Source: Deltaproteobacteria bacterium
Lineage (GTDB): Bacteria; Desulfobacterota; Desulfarculia; Adiutricales; JAFDHD01
NCBI GenBank assembly: GCA_019306365.1
Contig: JAFDLS010000005.1
Span: 1 to 39,844 of the forward strand
Direction of reading: 5' to 3'
Length of the DNA: 39,844 nucleotides
Part shown: one piece after another, positions 32,682 through 39,844 of the stretch
Layout: each line of letters begins with the position of its first letter
Numbering within the stretch: position 1 is the stretch's first letter
Position numbers and translations under genes: made by a program
Notes under the pieces: generated by a model
What the model saw: only the letters and a program-made list of their open reading frames with translations
What the model was told of the DNA's origin: nothing
Database searches by the model: none

Positions 32682-34385
32682 TTAAACCATGGTGTATTTT
32701 GGGCCGCCGCCGCCCTCGGGTGCGGTCCAAGTTATCATTTCATAAGGGTCTTTAATGTCACAGGTTTTGCAATGCACACAGTTGGAAAAATTGAGTTTCA
32801 TCACGCGTTCACCCGTGTCCTCATTTACTTCCATCTCATAAACATTAGCCGGGCAGAATCTCAGACAAGGATTTTGATATTCTTCCGTGCATTTGGTGTA
32901 GCAGATTTCGAGGTCCGCGATCTTGAGGTGCGCAGGTTGTTGTTCTTCATGGGTCGCGCCAGAATAATAGACGTCGGTTTCCTTGTCATAGGTGCGATCC
33001 CCATCGAACTTTATAATCCCTTTCTGTTCATCCGTGGGAGAATTTGTGCTATAAACTTCATTCACCTTTTTAAGATGCACATAATCGGGCTCGGTAGGCA
33101 GACGGTCTTTCAGGACTCTACCGCCGAGGACATACTGGAACCCTGCCCTAATCAGCGCGATATACAGTCCGGACTGGAAGGTCTGGTGAAAGTTCCTTAC
33201 CTTCTTCAGCTCTTTACCAATGAAACTTTTATATACAGATGTTTCATACTCTTTAAGAGCAGATTCCGAAAAATCATTTTTCAGCAGGGCGCTGAAGGCC
33301 GCTTCGGCCGCCAGCATCCCTGATTTCATGGCCACATGTATACCCTTGAGCTTCTGGCTAATGAAGAGGTTCGCTGAATCCCCAACCAGGAGGCCGCCAT
33401 TAGCATAAAGCTTGGGAACGGAGAAATATCCGCCGACAGGGGCTGTTTTGGCTCCGTATTGAACCATCTTTCCGTCTTTTAGAATATCAGCTACTACAGG
33501 GTGAAGTTTGAATTTCTGGAATTCAGTATGAGGATCTAAATGCGGATCGTGATAGTCCAGGCCGGTTAACAATCCCACGGAGACCTGGTTGTTTTTCATG
33601 CCATAAACGAATCCGCCGCCGTATGTGTCGCTCTTAAGGGGATATCCCATGGTATGGTAAACCATTCCCGGTTCAATTCTTCCTTCCGGGACCTCCCATA
33701 TTTCCTTGACGCCGATGACGAAACCCGGAGCATTCTTGCCCTGGTCGAGGTTATGTTTTTCAATCAACGTTTTGGTCAGGCTGCCTCTTGAACCTTCTCC
33801 AAAAATCGTTACCTTGGCCTGCAGATCAATACCGGGTTCATAATTTTCCTTTTTGTTCCCATCCGCGTCAATGCCTTTGTCACCGGTTCTCACTCCGATG
33901 ATTTTATCACCGTCGTACAACACTTCAGTGCCAGCGAAACCGGGAAATATATCCACACCGGCCTCCTCGACCATTTGCCCCAGCCATTCGGTGAACCTGG
34001 AAAGAGAAATGACATAATTGCCATGATTGTTCAAAGGTGGAGGGGTGATTGGCGATGTGATCTTACCTTTTTTGGTCAACAAGCAGACCTTTTCTTTTTT
34101 TACCTCGCCCTCTAGGGGAGCGCCTTTATCGATAAAATCCGGAACAAGCTCTTTAAGGGCGGTTGGATCCATAACGGCCCCGGAAATAGAGTGCGCTCCG
34201 ACATAAGCGCCTTTCTCAAGGACGGCGATCATAATTTCATCTAGCTTTTCACCTTCGCCTCCTTGTTCTACTTTTTCATTGTGTTCTTTGACCAGATTTG
34301 CGAAGTGCAACGCGCCGCTCAAACAGGCGACGCCGCCACCCACAAAAAGAACATCGACCTCCATCACGTCTCTTTCTTCGTCCAC
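32682..34385 (-). CDS. Electron transfer flavoprotein:quinone oxidoreductase
   Basis: A 567-residue ETF dehydrogenase that passes electrons from reduced ETF to the membrane quinone pool. The FAD motif is VLFVGGGVACLSGALHFA. The central quinone-binding part is followed by the C-terminal 4Fe-4S site in CLRFCPANVYEMEVNEDTGE and NCVHCKTCDIKDP, then the family ending TWTAPEGGGGPKYTMV. The GTG start at 34385 has AAGGAGG nine bases upstream; an internal ATG eight codons later is possible. No etfAB genes are in the window. It lies upstream of qmoABC on the same strand but 265 bases away, so separate transcription is likely. Confidence 0.96.
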   Translation of the reverse strand: MDEERDVMEVDVLFVGGGVACLSGALHFANLVKEHNEKVEQGGEGEKLDEIMIAVLEKGAYVGAHSISGAVMDPTALKELVPDFIDKGAPLEGEVKKEKVCLLTKKGKITSPITPPPLNNHGNYVISLSRFTEWLGQMVEEAGVDIFPGFAGTEVLYDGDKIIGVRTGDKGIDADGNKKENYEPGIDLQAKVTIFGEGSRGSLTKTLIEKHNLDQGKNAPGFVIGVKEIWEVPEGRIEPGMVYHTMGYPLKSDTYGGGFVYGMKNNQVSVGLLTGLDYHDPHLDPHTEFQKFKLHPVVADILKDGKMVQYGAKTAPVGGYFSVPKLYANGGLLVGDSANLFISQKLKGIHVAMKSGMLAAEAAFSALLKNDFSESALKEYETSVYKSFIGKELKKVRNFHQTFQSGLYIALIRAGFQYVLGGRVLKDRLPTEPDYVHLKKVNEVYSTNSPTDEQKGIIKFDGDRTYDKETDVYYSGATHEEQQPAHLKIADLEICYTKCTEEYQNPCLRFCPANVYEMEVNEDTGERVMKLNFSNCVHCKTCDIKDPYEMITWTAPEGGGGPKYTMV

Positions 34386-34851
34386 AGGGTAACCCTCCTT
34401 ATTGGAATCGTGAGCTCCTTGATTTCAAAATCGCTCTTTACATAGCATATATATTCCCCGAACTGCAAGTATTTTTGTGAAAAATCTAACAAATATTAAG
34501 GTTAAAAAGGACAAATGGAAGTAAGTTAGAAAATAAGCTGAATGTCAAGGACAGCGAAACTGTAACAGGCTGAGAAAAATAGACTATTAGGGTCTTTGAA
34601 AATAATTTTCAATGAATTTAGGTTAGAGAATTTTTAGATAACCCAGTGATATTAAGCAATGTGCGCCTGCGCTCAGGCAGACCGGTTAATCAGCTTGCCG
34701 GTCTCGGAAAAAATAGAGTATTCTTTTTTAAAGAATGGTGCTAAAAAATATTTATAAAGGATACGTAACGGTTTGTAATTTTGCCGCTTGACACGGTCAG
34801 CTCTTTTATTATTCACTTGATGAATAGCATCTCCTTTCGGAGCATAAAAAC
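34386..34851. other. Divergent intergenic region
   Basis: This region separates ETF-QO (leftward) from the antiporter (rightward) and should hold both promoters. A perfect hairpin, GACCGG / CCGGTC with a 12-base loop, lies at about 34680-34703. A minus-strand frame covering this area has no ribosome binding site and unlikely composition. No gene is supported. Confidence 0.4.
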
Positions 34852-36087
34852 ATGGGACTCTTTTCAATTATTTCTATTCTGATTACCCTGTCCGCGTTAT
34901 TCAGCTATATCAATCATCGCTACCTGAAGATGCCGACCACTATCGGCCTTATGTTCATGAGCATCCTGCTCTCACTGGGTTTGATCATCTCTGGCCGACT
35001 TGGTTTCCAAATCGAGGATCAGGCCCGTGTCTTTGTCCAAAGCATCGACTTTAATAAGGTTCTCCTGGGAGGTCTGCTCAGCTTTCTGTTATTTGCCGGG
35101 TCACTGCACGTAAATATAAACGATCTCCTGGAAAAAAAGTGGGAGATCGGTATTTTCGCTACGGCTGGAACTGTCTGTTCCACTTTTATCGTGGGAATCG
35201 TTTCCTACCTGCTCTTAAAGGTTTTAACCCTCAATGTCCCATTGATTTATTGCCTGGTCTTCGGTGCGCTGATATCACCGACAGACCCGATTTCCGTGCT
35301 GGGAATCCTCAGAAAAGCCAATGCCCCTAAAAGCCTGGAGACCAAAATTACCGGCGAATCCCTGTTCAATGACGGCATCGGCGTGGTCGTATTTATCGTT
35401 TTGCTCGGGATCGCGACCGGTGAGCATGAGGTGAGTTTTAGTGAGATTGCGTTCTTTTTCTTGGAAGAAGGTGCAGGCGGCCTCATTTATGGTTTTTTGC
35501 TGGGCCTTCTGGCCTATTATTTCTTAAAAAGCGTTGATAATTATCAGGTGGAAATACTGGTGACCCTGGCGGTGACCACAGGCGGGTACGCGTTGGCTCT
35601 GGCCATGCACACCTCCGGGCCGCTGGCCATCGTGACTGCGGGCCTTCTTATCGGCAATCAGGGACGCAAGTTCGCCATGTCTGATAAAACCAGGGAACAT
35701 CTCGATACTTTTTGGGAGCTGATGGATGAGATTTTAAATGCCATGCTTTTTGTCCTGATCGGGTTAGAGGTGCTGGTCTTGACCCTGTCCGGTTTGTACA
35801 TTTTAGCCGGATTCCTCTCGATACTGATCGTTCTGTCAGCCAGGTTTGTTTCCATCGGGGCTCCGGTCAGTCTGTTGAGGCTCCGGCGAGAGTTCAGCCC
35901 TCACTCAGTCAAAATCATGACCTGGGGAGGTTTGCGCGGCAGCATTTCAGTGGCTCTGGCTTTGAGTTTACCGGCCGGGCCCGAGCGAGAAATCATTTTG
36001 ACCATGACATATGCCGTGGTGGTCTTTTCAGTGCTGGTTCAAGGTTTAAGTATTGAATACTTTGTTAAAAAATCTCAAGGGACCTGA
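34852..36087 (+). CDS. Na+/H+ antiporter, CPA1 family
   Basis: A 411-residue monovalent cation/proton antiporter of the NhaP/CPA1 type with about 12 transmembrane helices. Core residues are visible in ALISPTDPISVLGILRKANA, then in TGESLFNDGIGVVVFIVLLG (the ND ion-binding pair) and later in TWGGLRGSISVALALSLP. It exports Na+ or K+ in exchange for protons at the inner membrane. It ends without the long cytoplasmic C-terminus found in many NhaP proteins. ATG at 34852; it is a single gene between two gene-free regions. Confidence 0.94.
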   Translation: MGLFSIISILITLSALFSYINHRYLKMPTTIGLMFMSILLSLGLIISGRLGFQIEDQARVFVQSIDFNKVLLGGLLSFLLFAGSLHVNINDLLEKKWEIGIFATAGTVCSTFIVGIVSYLLLKVLTLNVPLIYCLVFGALISPTDPISVLGILRKANAPKSLETKITGESLFNDGIGVVVFIVLLGIATGEHEVSFSEIAFFFLEEGAGGLIYGFLLGLLAYYFLKSVDNYQVEILVTLAVTTGGYALALAMHTSGPLAIVTAGLLIGNQGRKFAMSDKTREHLDTFWELMDEILNAMLFVLIGLEVLVLTLSGLYILAGFLSILIVLSARFVSIGAPVSLLRLRREFSPHSVKIMTWGGLRGSISVALALSLPAGPEREIILTMTYAVVVFSVLVQGLSIEYFVKKSQGT

Positions 36088-36197
36088 CCGCCTTTTCAAA
36101 GAAGCTGAACATGAAGAGCGGAAGATGCAGGTTGTGGCCTTCAGAGCTAGGAAAAATAATATTTCGGTCAGATTTTTTCTGGAAAATAAAATCTGTC

Positions 36198-36226
36198 TTG
36201 ACATTTAATATAAATTAAGTTAGGTT
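36198..36226 (+). promoter_or_regulatory. Promoter of rpsU
   Basis: TTGACA (36198-36203), a 17-base spacer and TAGGTT (36221-36226), with AAGT before the -10. The layout matches the apr promoter base for base outside the 13-base variable part except for one position in the -10. Confidence 0.5.
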
Positions 36227-36372
36227 CTCCGATTATTCACAGCTGTCGGGCCCCAATATCTAATCAGACTAAAATGGGTTGAATCAGCAAAATTTTGAGA
36301 AACCCAAATGGATATGCCCGCAGCGGGGACTTTATTGTCCATATTTTATTGAAGATTGGTAGGTGATAGTCT

Positions 36373-36597
36373 TTGAAGGGTAAATCTGGCATTCAGATCT
36401 TTGTCAAGGACAATGATGTCGAGCATGCTTTAAAGGTTCTGAAACGCAAAATCGCGCGAGACGGTTTGCTCAAACAGCTTAAAACCAAAAGAGCTTATGA
36501 GAAACCCAGCGAAAAACGCAAGCGTAAAGAACGAGAATCCCTGCGCCGCATTCGAAAGGCCATGGCCAGGCGCAACAGGAGATCCGGCAGATATTAG
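36373..36597 (+). CDS. rpsU: Small ribosomal subunit protein bS21
   Basis: A 74-residue very basic protein of the 30S subunit that helps base pairing between mRNA and the 3' end of 16S rRNA. Typical features are VKDNDVEHALKVLKRKIARD and the Arg/Lys-rich C-terminus. The start is TTG at 36373, with AGGTGAT upstream; no ATG or GTG gives the conserved N-terminus. A terminator follows, so it is a single-gene unit. Confidence 0.95.
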   Translation: MKGKSGIQIFVKDNDVEHALKVLKRKIARDGLLKQLKTKRAYEKPSEKRKRKERESLRRIRKAMARRNRRSGRY

Positions 36598-36630
36598 TCA
36601 CATAAAACCAATCTGATATTTTTTTCTTTC

Positions 36631-36655
36631 AGGCCCTGACTTTTAGGGCCTTTTT
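36631..36655 (+). terminator. Intrinsic terminator of rpsU
   Basis: AGGCCCT (36631-36637) pairs with AGGGCCT (36645-36651) across a 7-base loop, followed by a T run. Confidence 0.85.
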
Positions 36656-36755
36656 ATTTGCAGCGGTCTCAAAACATCCGGGCGATTCCCTTCTCAATCG
36701 TCACCTTCGGTTTTTTTGAACATTGAGTCAAATCTCACGATCGAAAGGAAAATAT

Positions 36756-37754
36756 TTATGGGAATCGCTCCAGGAGCTTCAGCGCGGCCTGAATGACCTG
36801 CTGAGGTTGCAGCCAATTCCAGTCTTGCGAGACGTCTGGCCCTCTGGGGGGAGATAGGATTGTGACCCTGGGGCCTCTTGGGGCCCAGCAGGCCGGATCG
36901 GTCGGCCCGAATATCGCGATGGTTGGCAGCCCCAACTTCGCGGACAGATGAGTCACACCGCTGTCATGACCGATATAACACCGGCCAAGGTTCAGCAAGG
37001 CGGCCAGAACGGGCAGCGTCAGTTCCTGAGCCAGGAAAACTTTACGAGGGGCCATTTCATCTTTTATAATTTTCCCCAAACCGCTTTCAGCGGGGCCCTG
37101 GATAAAAAGAATATTAAGCCCTGACTTTTTAGAAAGTCCCCTGGCCAGTTCAAACCACTGATCCAGGGGCCAGTTTTTTTTACGCCCGCCGCTGCCAGGG
37201 TGCAGTGCTATCCAGGAAGCACGATCCAGCCTCTCAGCTTCGAGAAAGGACAGGGCCTGATTCATGGCTTCAGCAGTAGGTTTAATTAAAGTTGGTTCTG
37301 GTAGTGGCTTGATGCCTGATGCGGCGAACATGTGATCGGTCAAATGCATCCCGCCCCCTTCAGGCGGATGCGAAGGGACAGCCAGAGTCATTGGCAAGCC
37401 CGATTGTTTTAAGCCGGATAGCGCTGGGTCAGCGATATTTTTCGTCAGTACCACCGCTCCTTTGTGGGAAAGAAATAACCGGGACAGGTGAGTCGAAATT
37501 TTAGGCGGGTCTTGATAAAGACCGGCCCAGGCAGCCTGATCATGATCCATTATCGCCGAGACAAACGGCTGGTTGATCAGAAGTTCAAGATTGGCGCGTC
37601 TTCCAACAAGAGTAAGGGCTTGGACTTTGAAGTGGGCCGGCAAGGCCGCTATGAATGGCAGGGCCAGAAGAACATCGCCGAGTGCCCCCCGGATCAAAAC
37701 AAGAAACTTTTCATCTGCCTCCGGGGGCTTACCCGTCCCTGGACGTCCAGTCAT
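36756..37754 (-). CDS. Glycosyltransferase family 9 (heptosyltransferase-like)
   Basis: A 332-residue GT-B enzyme like the ADP-heptose:LPS heptosyltransferases. The N-terminal strand-loop FLVLIRGALGDVLLALPF, the central ALHPGSGGRKKNWPLDQW and the C-terminal nucleotide site CYIGHDSGVTHLSAKLGLP, IFGPTDPACWAP are characteristic. It probably adds a sugar to LPS core or a related glycan; the donor and acceptor are unknown. Its ATG (37754) lies 26 bases inside the end of the RmlC-like gene, so the two are translated from one message. Confidence 0.91.
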   Translation of the reverse strand: MTGRPGTGKPPEADEKFLVLIRGALGDVLLALPFIAALPAHFKVQALTLVGRRANLELLINQPFVSAIMDHDQAAWAGLYQDPPKISTHLSRLFLSHKGAVVLTKNIADPALSGLKQSGLPMTLAVPSHPPEGGGMHLTDHMFAASGIKPLPEPTLIKPTAEAMNQALSFLEAERLDRASWIALHPGSGGRKKNWPLDQWFELARGLSKKSGLNILFIQGPAESGLGKIIKDEMAPRKVFLAQELTLPVLAALLNLGRCYIGHDSGVTHLSAKLGLPTIAIFGPTDPACWAPRGPRVTILSPPRGPDVSQDWNWLQPQQVIQAALKLLERFP

Positions 37755-38190
37755 AGGGGATGTCGTTTTCGTGTGGATCTATACGATATTCGTCAGGATT
37801 CTCGTAATTGTAAACCATGGTTGGAACGTTGATGATATACGCTTCCGTCTCGCTAATACATTTCCAGCCATGATGAAGTCCCGGTGGGATCTTGATCAGC
37901 ATTGGATTGTGCTCGCCAATGAAAAATTCATTGACCATCCCCCTAGTAGGAGAATCGTCACGAGGGTCGTGAATAACGAGCTTGATCATGCCGCGCACAC
38001 AGATGACATAATCGCTCTGAAGTTTATGTGAATGCCAGCCCTTCACAACGCCCGGATAGGTGGTTGAGAGGTAGACCTGGCCAAATTTCTCAAAAATCGG
38101 GTCATCAGCCCGGAGCATTTCCATCAACCTGCCGCGTTCATCCGGGATAACCCTCAATTCCTTGGTTTCAATCCCGTCAATTAGTTCCAT
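37729..38190 (-). CDS. RmlC-like cupin (dTDP-sugar epimerase-related)
   Basis: A 153-residue cupin related to dTDP-4-dehydrorhamnose 3,5-epimerase. The family pattern is visible in RVIPDERGRLMEMLR, in GVVKGWHSHKLQSDYVICVRG with its catalytic-type His, and in KIPPGLHHGWKCIS. It is shorter than RmlC (about 180), so it may act on a different sugar nucleotide. ATG at 38190 follows AGGAC; an upstream TTG two codons earlier is less likely. It overlaps the glycosyltransferase, which supports a role in surface polysaccharide or LPS synthesis. Confidence 0.87.
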   Translation of the reverse strand: MELIDGIETKELRVIPDERGRLMEMLRADDPIFEKFGQVYLSTTYPGVVKGWHSHKLQSDYVICVRGMIKLVIHDPRDDSPTRGMVNEFFIGEHNPMLIKIPPGLHHGWKCISETEAYIINVPTMVYNYENPDEYRIDPHENDIPYDWTSRDG

Positions 38191-38251
38191 TTTCAAGTCC
38201 TTTCACCGGTTATTATGATCTAAACTAGGCCGGTGATCAATAAGATAATTC

Positions 38252-38392
38252 GAGACCTCTGCAAAACTTCGTCCTTTAGCTGACCTCTTTGTCAGGCTCA
38301 ATTTTAAGTCCCCGAAATATTAGTAAAATTCCTGCGGGTTAATTTTTCACCTTCCGCGATTTCAACAAAATTACTGGTTTTGCAGAGGTCTC
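38252..38392. repeat. MITE-like repeat, copy 4 (short)
   Basis: A 141-bp element with perfect 16-bp terminal inverted repeats, GAGACCTCTGCAAAAC at 38252-38267 and its complement at 38377-38392. ATTC on both sides is a likely target duplication. It lacks the internal 32-bp hairpin module. It lies between the RmlC-like gene and pepA. Confidence 0.87.
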
Positions 38393-38524
38393 ATTCGCTC
38401 TTTAAATCTTCTGATAGTTTTAATTTTCTTATGCTGTCAACGCCTCAATAGAAATTTGCTCAAGTCGGCTTCCGTTATGGATAACTTTTCTAACAGCCTG
38501 TTAACGTATAACGATGACTGAGTA

Positions 38525-39844
38525 TCACCCTTTCAGCGTAAGGAAGTGAAGAAGCAGGTTGACGCCAAAGCCGGTTCCGCCGGCAGGAGTGTCAGGGGTG
38601 CCTTTTTCAGCCCGGGCGGTTCCAGCGATGTCCAGGTGAGCCCAGGGGATTTTCGGCACAAACTGTTTCAGGAAGAGTCCGCCTATAATGGTCCCAGCCG
38701 CTCTGCCGCCGGCGTTGTTAAAATCAGCGACCTCGCTTTTAAGGGATGAAAAGTAATCTTCATATAAAGGAAGCTCCCAGACTCTGTCGCCGCTTCTTTC
38801 CCCGGCCTCCTTGAGCTTTTCCACCAGATCCTCGCCCGTGCCCATCAACCCGGCTATCTTGTCTCCCAGCGCTATCGAGCAGGCTCCGGTCAGTGTGGCT
38901 AAATCAATGATAGCTTTTGGTTTATAGACTTTGGCCAGGGTCAGCCCATCCGCCAGGACCATCCGGCCCTCAGCATCCGTGTTTGTTATTTCCACGTTCA
39001 GGCCTGACATGGAAGTAATGACGTCACCGGGCCGGGAGGCTTTACCGGAGAGCATATTCTCCGCCGCCGGTACGATCCCGACCAGATTGACCTTGAGTTT
39101 AAGTTGGGCTGCGGCGGCCATCACGGCCATTACCACAGCGCCGCCTGCCATATCGGTCTTCATGTCTTTTAAGCCGGTCGATGGTTTGAGGTTGATACCC
39201 CCGCTGTCAAAGGTGATAGCCTTGCCAAGCAGTGCCACAGGTCTGGTGCGGCTTCCGGCCCCGTTGTATTGAAGAACGATGATTCGGCCGGGTGATTCGC
39301 TGCCTTGAGCCACGGCCAGAAAGGCGCCCATTTTCCGGCGTTTAGCTTCATCCTGACTGATAACCTTGATTTTAAGGCCGTTGGCTTTGGCCAGTTTACG
39401 AGCTTCCCCGGCCAGATCTTCCGGTTTGAGCAGATTGGAGGGGCGATTCACCAGGTCGCGAGCGTAGCATATTGCCTCAGCAGCAGCCTCCGCTCTTTTC
39501 AAAGCGGCGGCAGGGGCGCTTCTTCCGATTTTTTCCGCGGATATTAAGGTCATCCGTTGTAGAGATTTAGCATTGCCCTTATCCCGTGTTTTTAACTCAT
39601 CATAGCGATAAAGACCGAGGCGAAGGCCTAAGGCTGTCATTTCAGCCAGTTCTGCCGGGCTTTCCAGTTTCTTCCGTTTTGAAGGCAATAATATAGCCGC
39701 CTTTTTGAGATTGAAATCGCGCACGGCCTGGGCGGCCCTGGCTGAGGCTGACCGAAGCTTTTCAGGTCCGTATTCCTTTTCAGAACCTAGCCCCACCAGG
39801 ATGAGTCGCTCTGGGCCTTGTTCAATTTCCTGGAAAAGTCCAAG
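38525..39844 (-). CDS. pepA: Leucyl aminopeptidase (5' end beyond the window)
   Basis: The frame is open to the last base of the window, giving 439 codons of a cytosolic M17 leucine aminopeptidase; family members are about 480-500 residues, so only the N-terminus is missing. The two-zinc active site is intact: LLGKAITFDSGGINLKP, DMAGGAVVM and the signature NTDAEGRMVLADGL. It releases N-terminal residues from peptides, and PepA of some bacteria also binds DNA. Residues RLILVGLGSEK at the visible start belong to the N-terminal domain, which shows that a GTG at 39796 is internal and not the start. Confidence 0.96.
   Translation of the reverse strand, partial: LGLFQEIEQGPERLILVGLGSEKEYGPEKLRSASARAAQAVRDFNLKKAAILLPSKRKKLESPAELAEMTALGLRLGLYRYDELKTRDKGNAKSLQRMTLISAEKIGRSAPAAALKRAEAAAEAICYARDLVNRPSNLLKPEDLAGEARKLAKANGLKIKVISQDEAKRRKMGAFLAVAQGSESPGRIIVLQYNGAGSRTRPVALLGKAITFDSGGINLKPSTGLKDMKTDMAGGAVVMAVMAAAAQLKLKVNLVGIVPAAENMLSGKASRPGDVITSMSGLNVEITNTDAEGRMVLADGLTLAKVYKPKAIIDLATLTGACSIALGDKIAGLMGTGEDLVEKLKEAGERSGDRVWELPLYEDYFSSLKSEVADFNNAGGRAAGTIIGGLFLKQFVPKIPWAHLDIAGTARAEKGTPDTPAGGTGFGVNLLLHFLTLKG

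Noticed and set aside
34673-34867. Minus-strand frame of 64 codons upstream of the antiporter
   Set aside because: It overlaps the antiporter start, has no ribosome binding site and has an unlikely composition.

Overview
This window reads as chromosomal DNA of a dissimilatory sulfate-reducing bacterium of the Desulfobacterota (former Deltaproteobacteria). The key evidence is a complete aprBA pair (APS reductase), a complete qmoABC operon (its quinone-linked electron donor), an ETF:quinone oxidoreductase, a ResB/CcsA cytochrome c maturation pair, a sigma54 activator and many two-component proteins. I saw no CRISPR array, phage module or rRNA operon.

Layout. Positions 1-2640 form a tRNA-Ser locus. 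tRNA-Ser(GCU) and tRNA-Ser(UGA) lie on the minus strand, and a two-gene cassette (HD phosphohydrolase plus YwgA-like protein) sits between tRNA-Ser(GCU) and an exact 66-bp copy of its 3' part. Positions 2965-8874 carry, on the plus strand, a MOSC protein, a NifA-like sigma54 activator, ResB-CcsA and RlpA. Positions 8918-14733 carry, on the minus strand, an IHF/HU protein, an operon of flavin reductase, exported protein and thymidylate kinase, then a SUMF1-fold protein, a HIT protein, an unknown protein and an MFS transporter. Positions 15299-18769 hold a response regulator-TPR protein, CobO, a degraded insertion sequence, and a small protein followed by a response regulator. Positions 19182-24030 hold a minus-strand block of two response regulators, a degenerate and an intact histidine kinase, a small membrane protein and a TauE/SafE permease. 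Positions 24470-34385 hold the energy core: aprBA on plus, qmoABC and ETF-QO on minus, converging on a MITE-like repeat. Positions 34852-39844 hold a cation/proton antiporter, ribosomal protein S21, a family 9 glycosyltransferase overlapping an RmlC-like cupin, and leucyl aminopeptidase, which runs off the window end.

How it works together. AprBA reduces APS to sulfite and AMP. QmoABC is the membrane complex thought to pass menaquinol electrons to AprBA, and ETF-QO feeds electrons from acyl-CoA oxidation into the same quinone pool. The TauE/SafE permease and its two-component neighbours, immediately upstream of apr, may belong to sulfur anion transport and its sensing (inference).

Most unusual points: (1) the tRNA-Ser cassette, whose left-end promoter module recurs beyond the duplicated tRNA segment at almost the same distance, suggesting tandem related cassettes; (2) a four-copy intergenic MITE-like family with terminal inverted repeats and an internal 32-bp module present zero, one or two times; (3) a short peptide motif shared by a free-standing small protein and the tail of the adjacent response regulator; (4) apr and qmo facing each other instead of in one direction; (5) a near-identical promoter layout in front of aprBA and rpsU.
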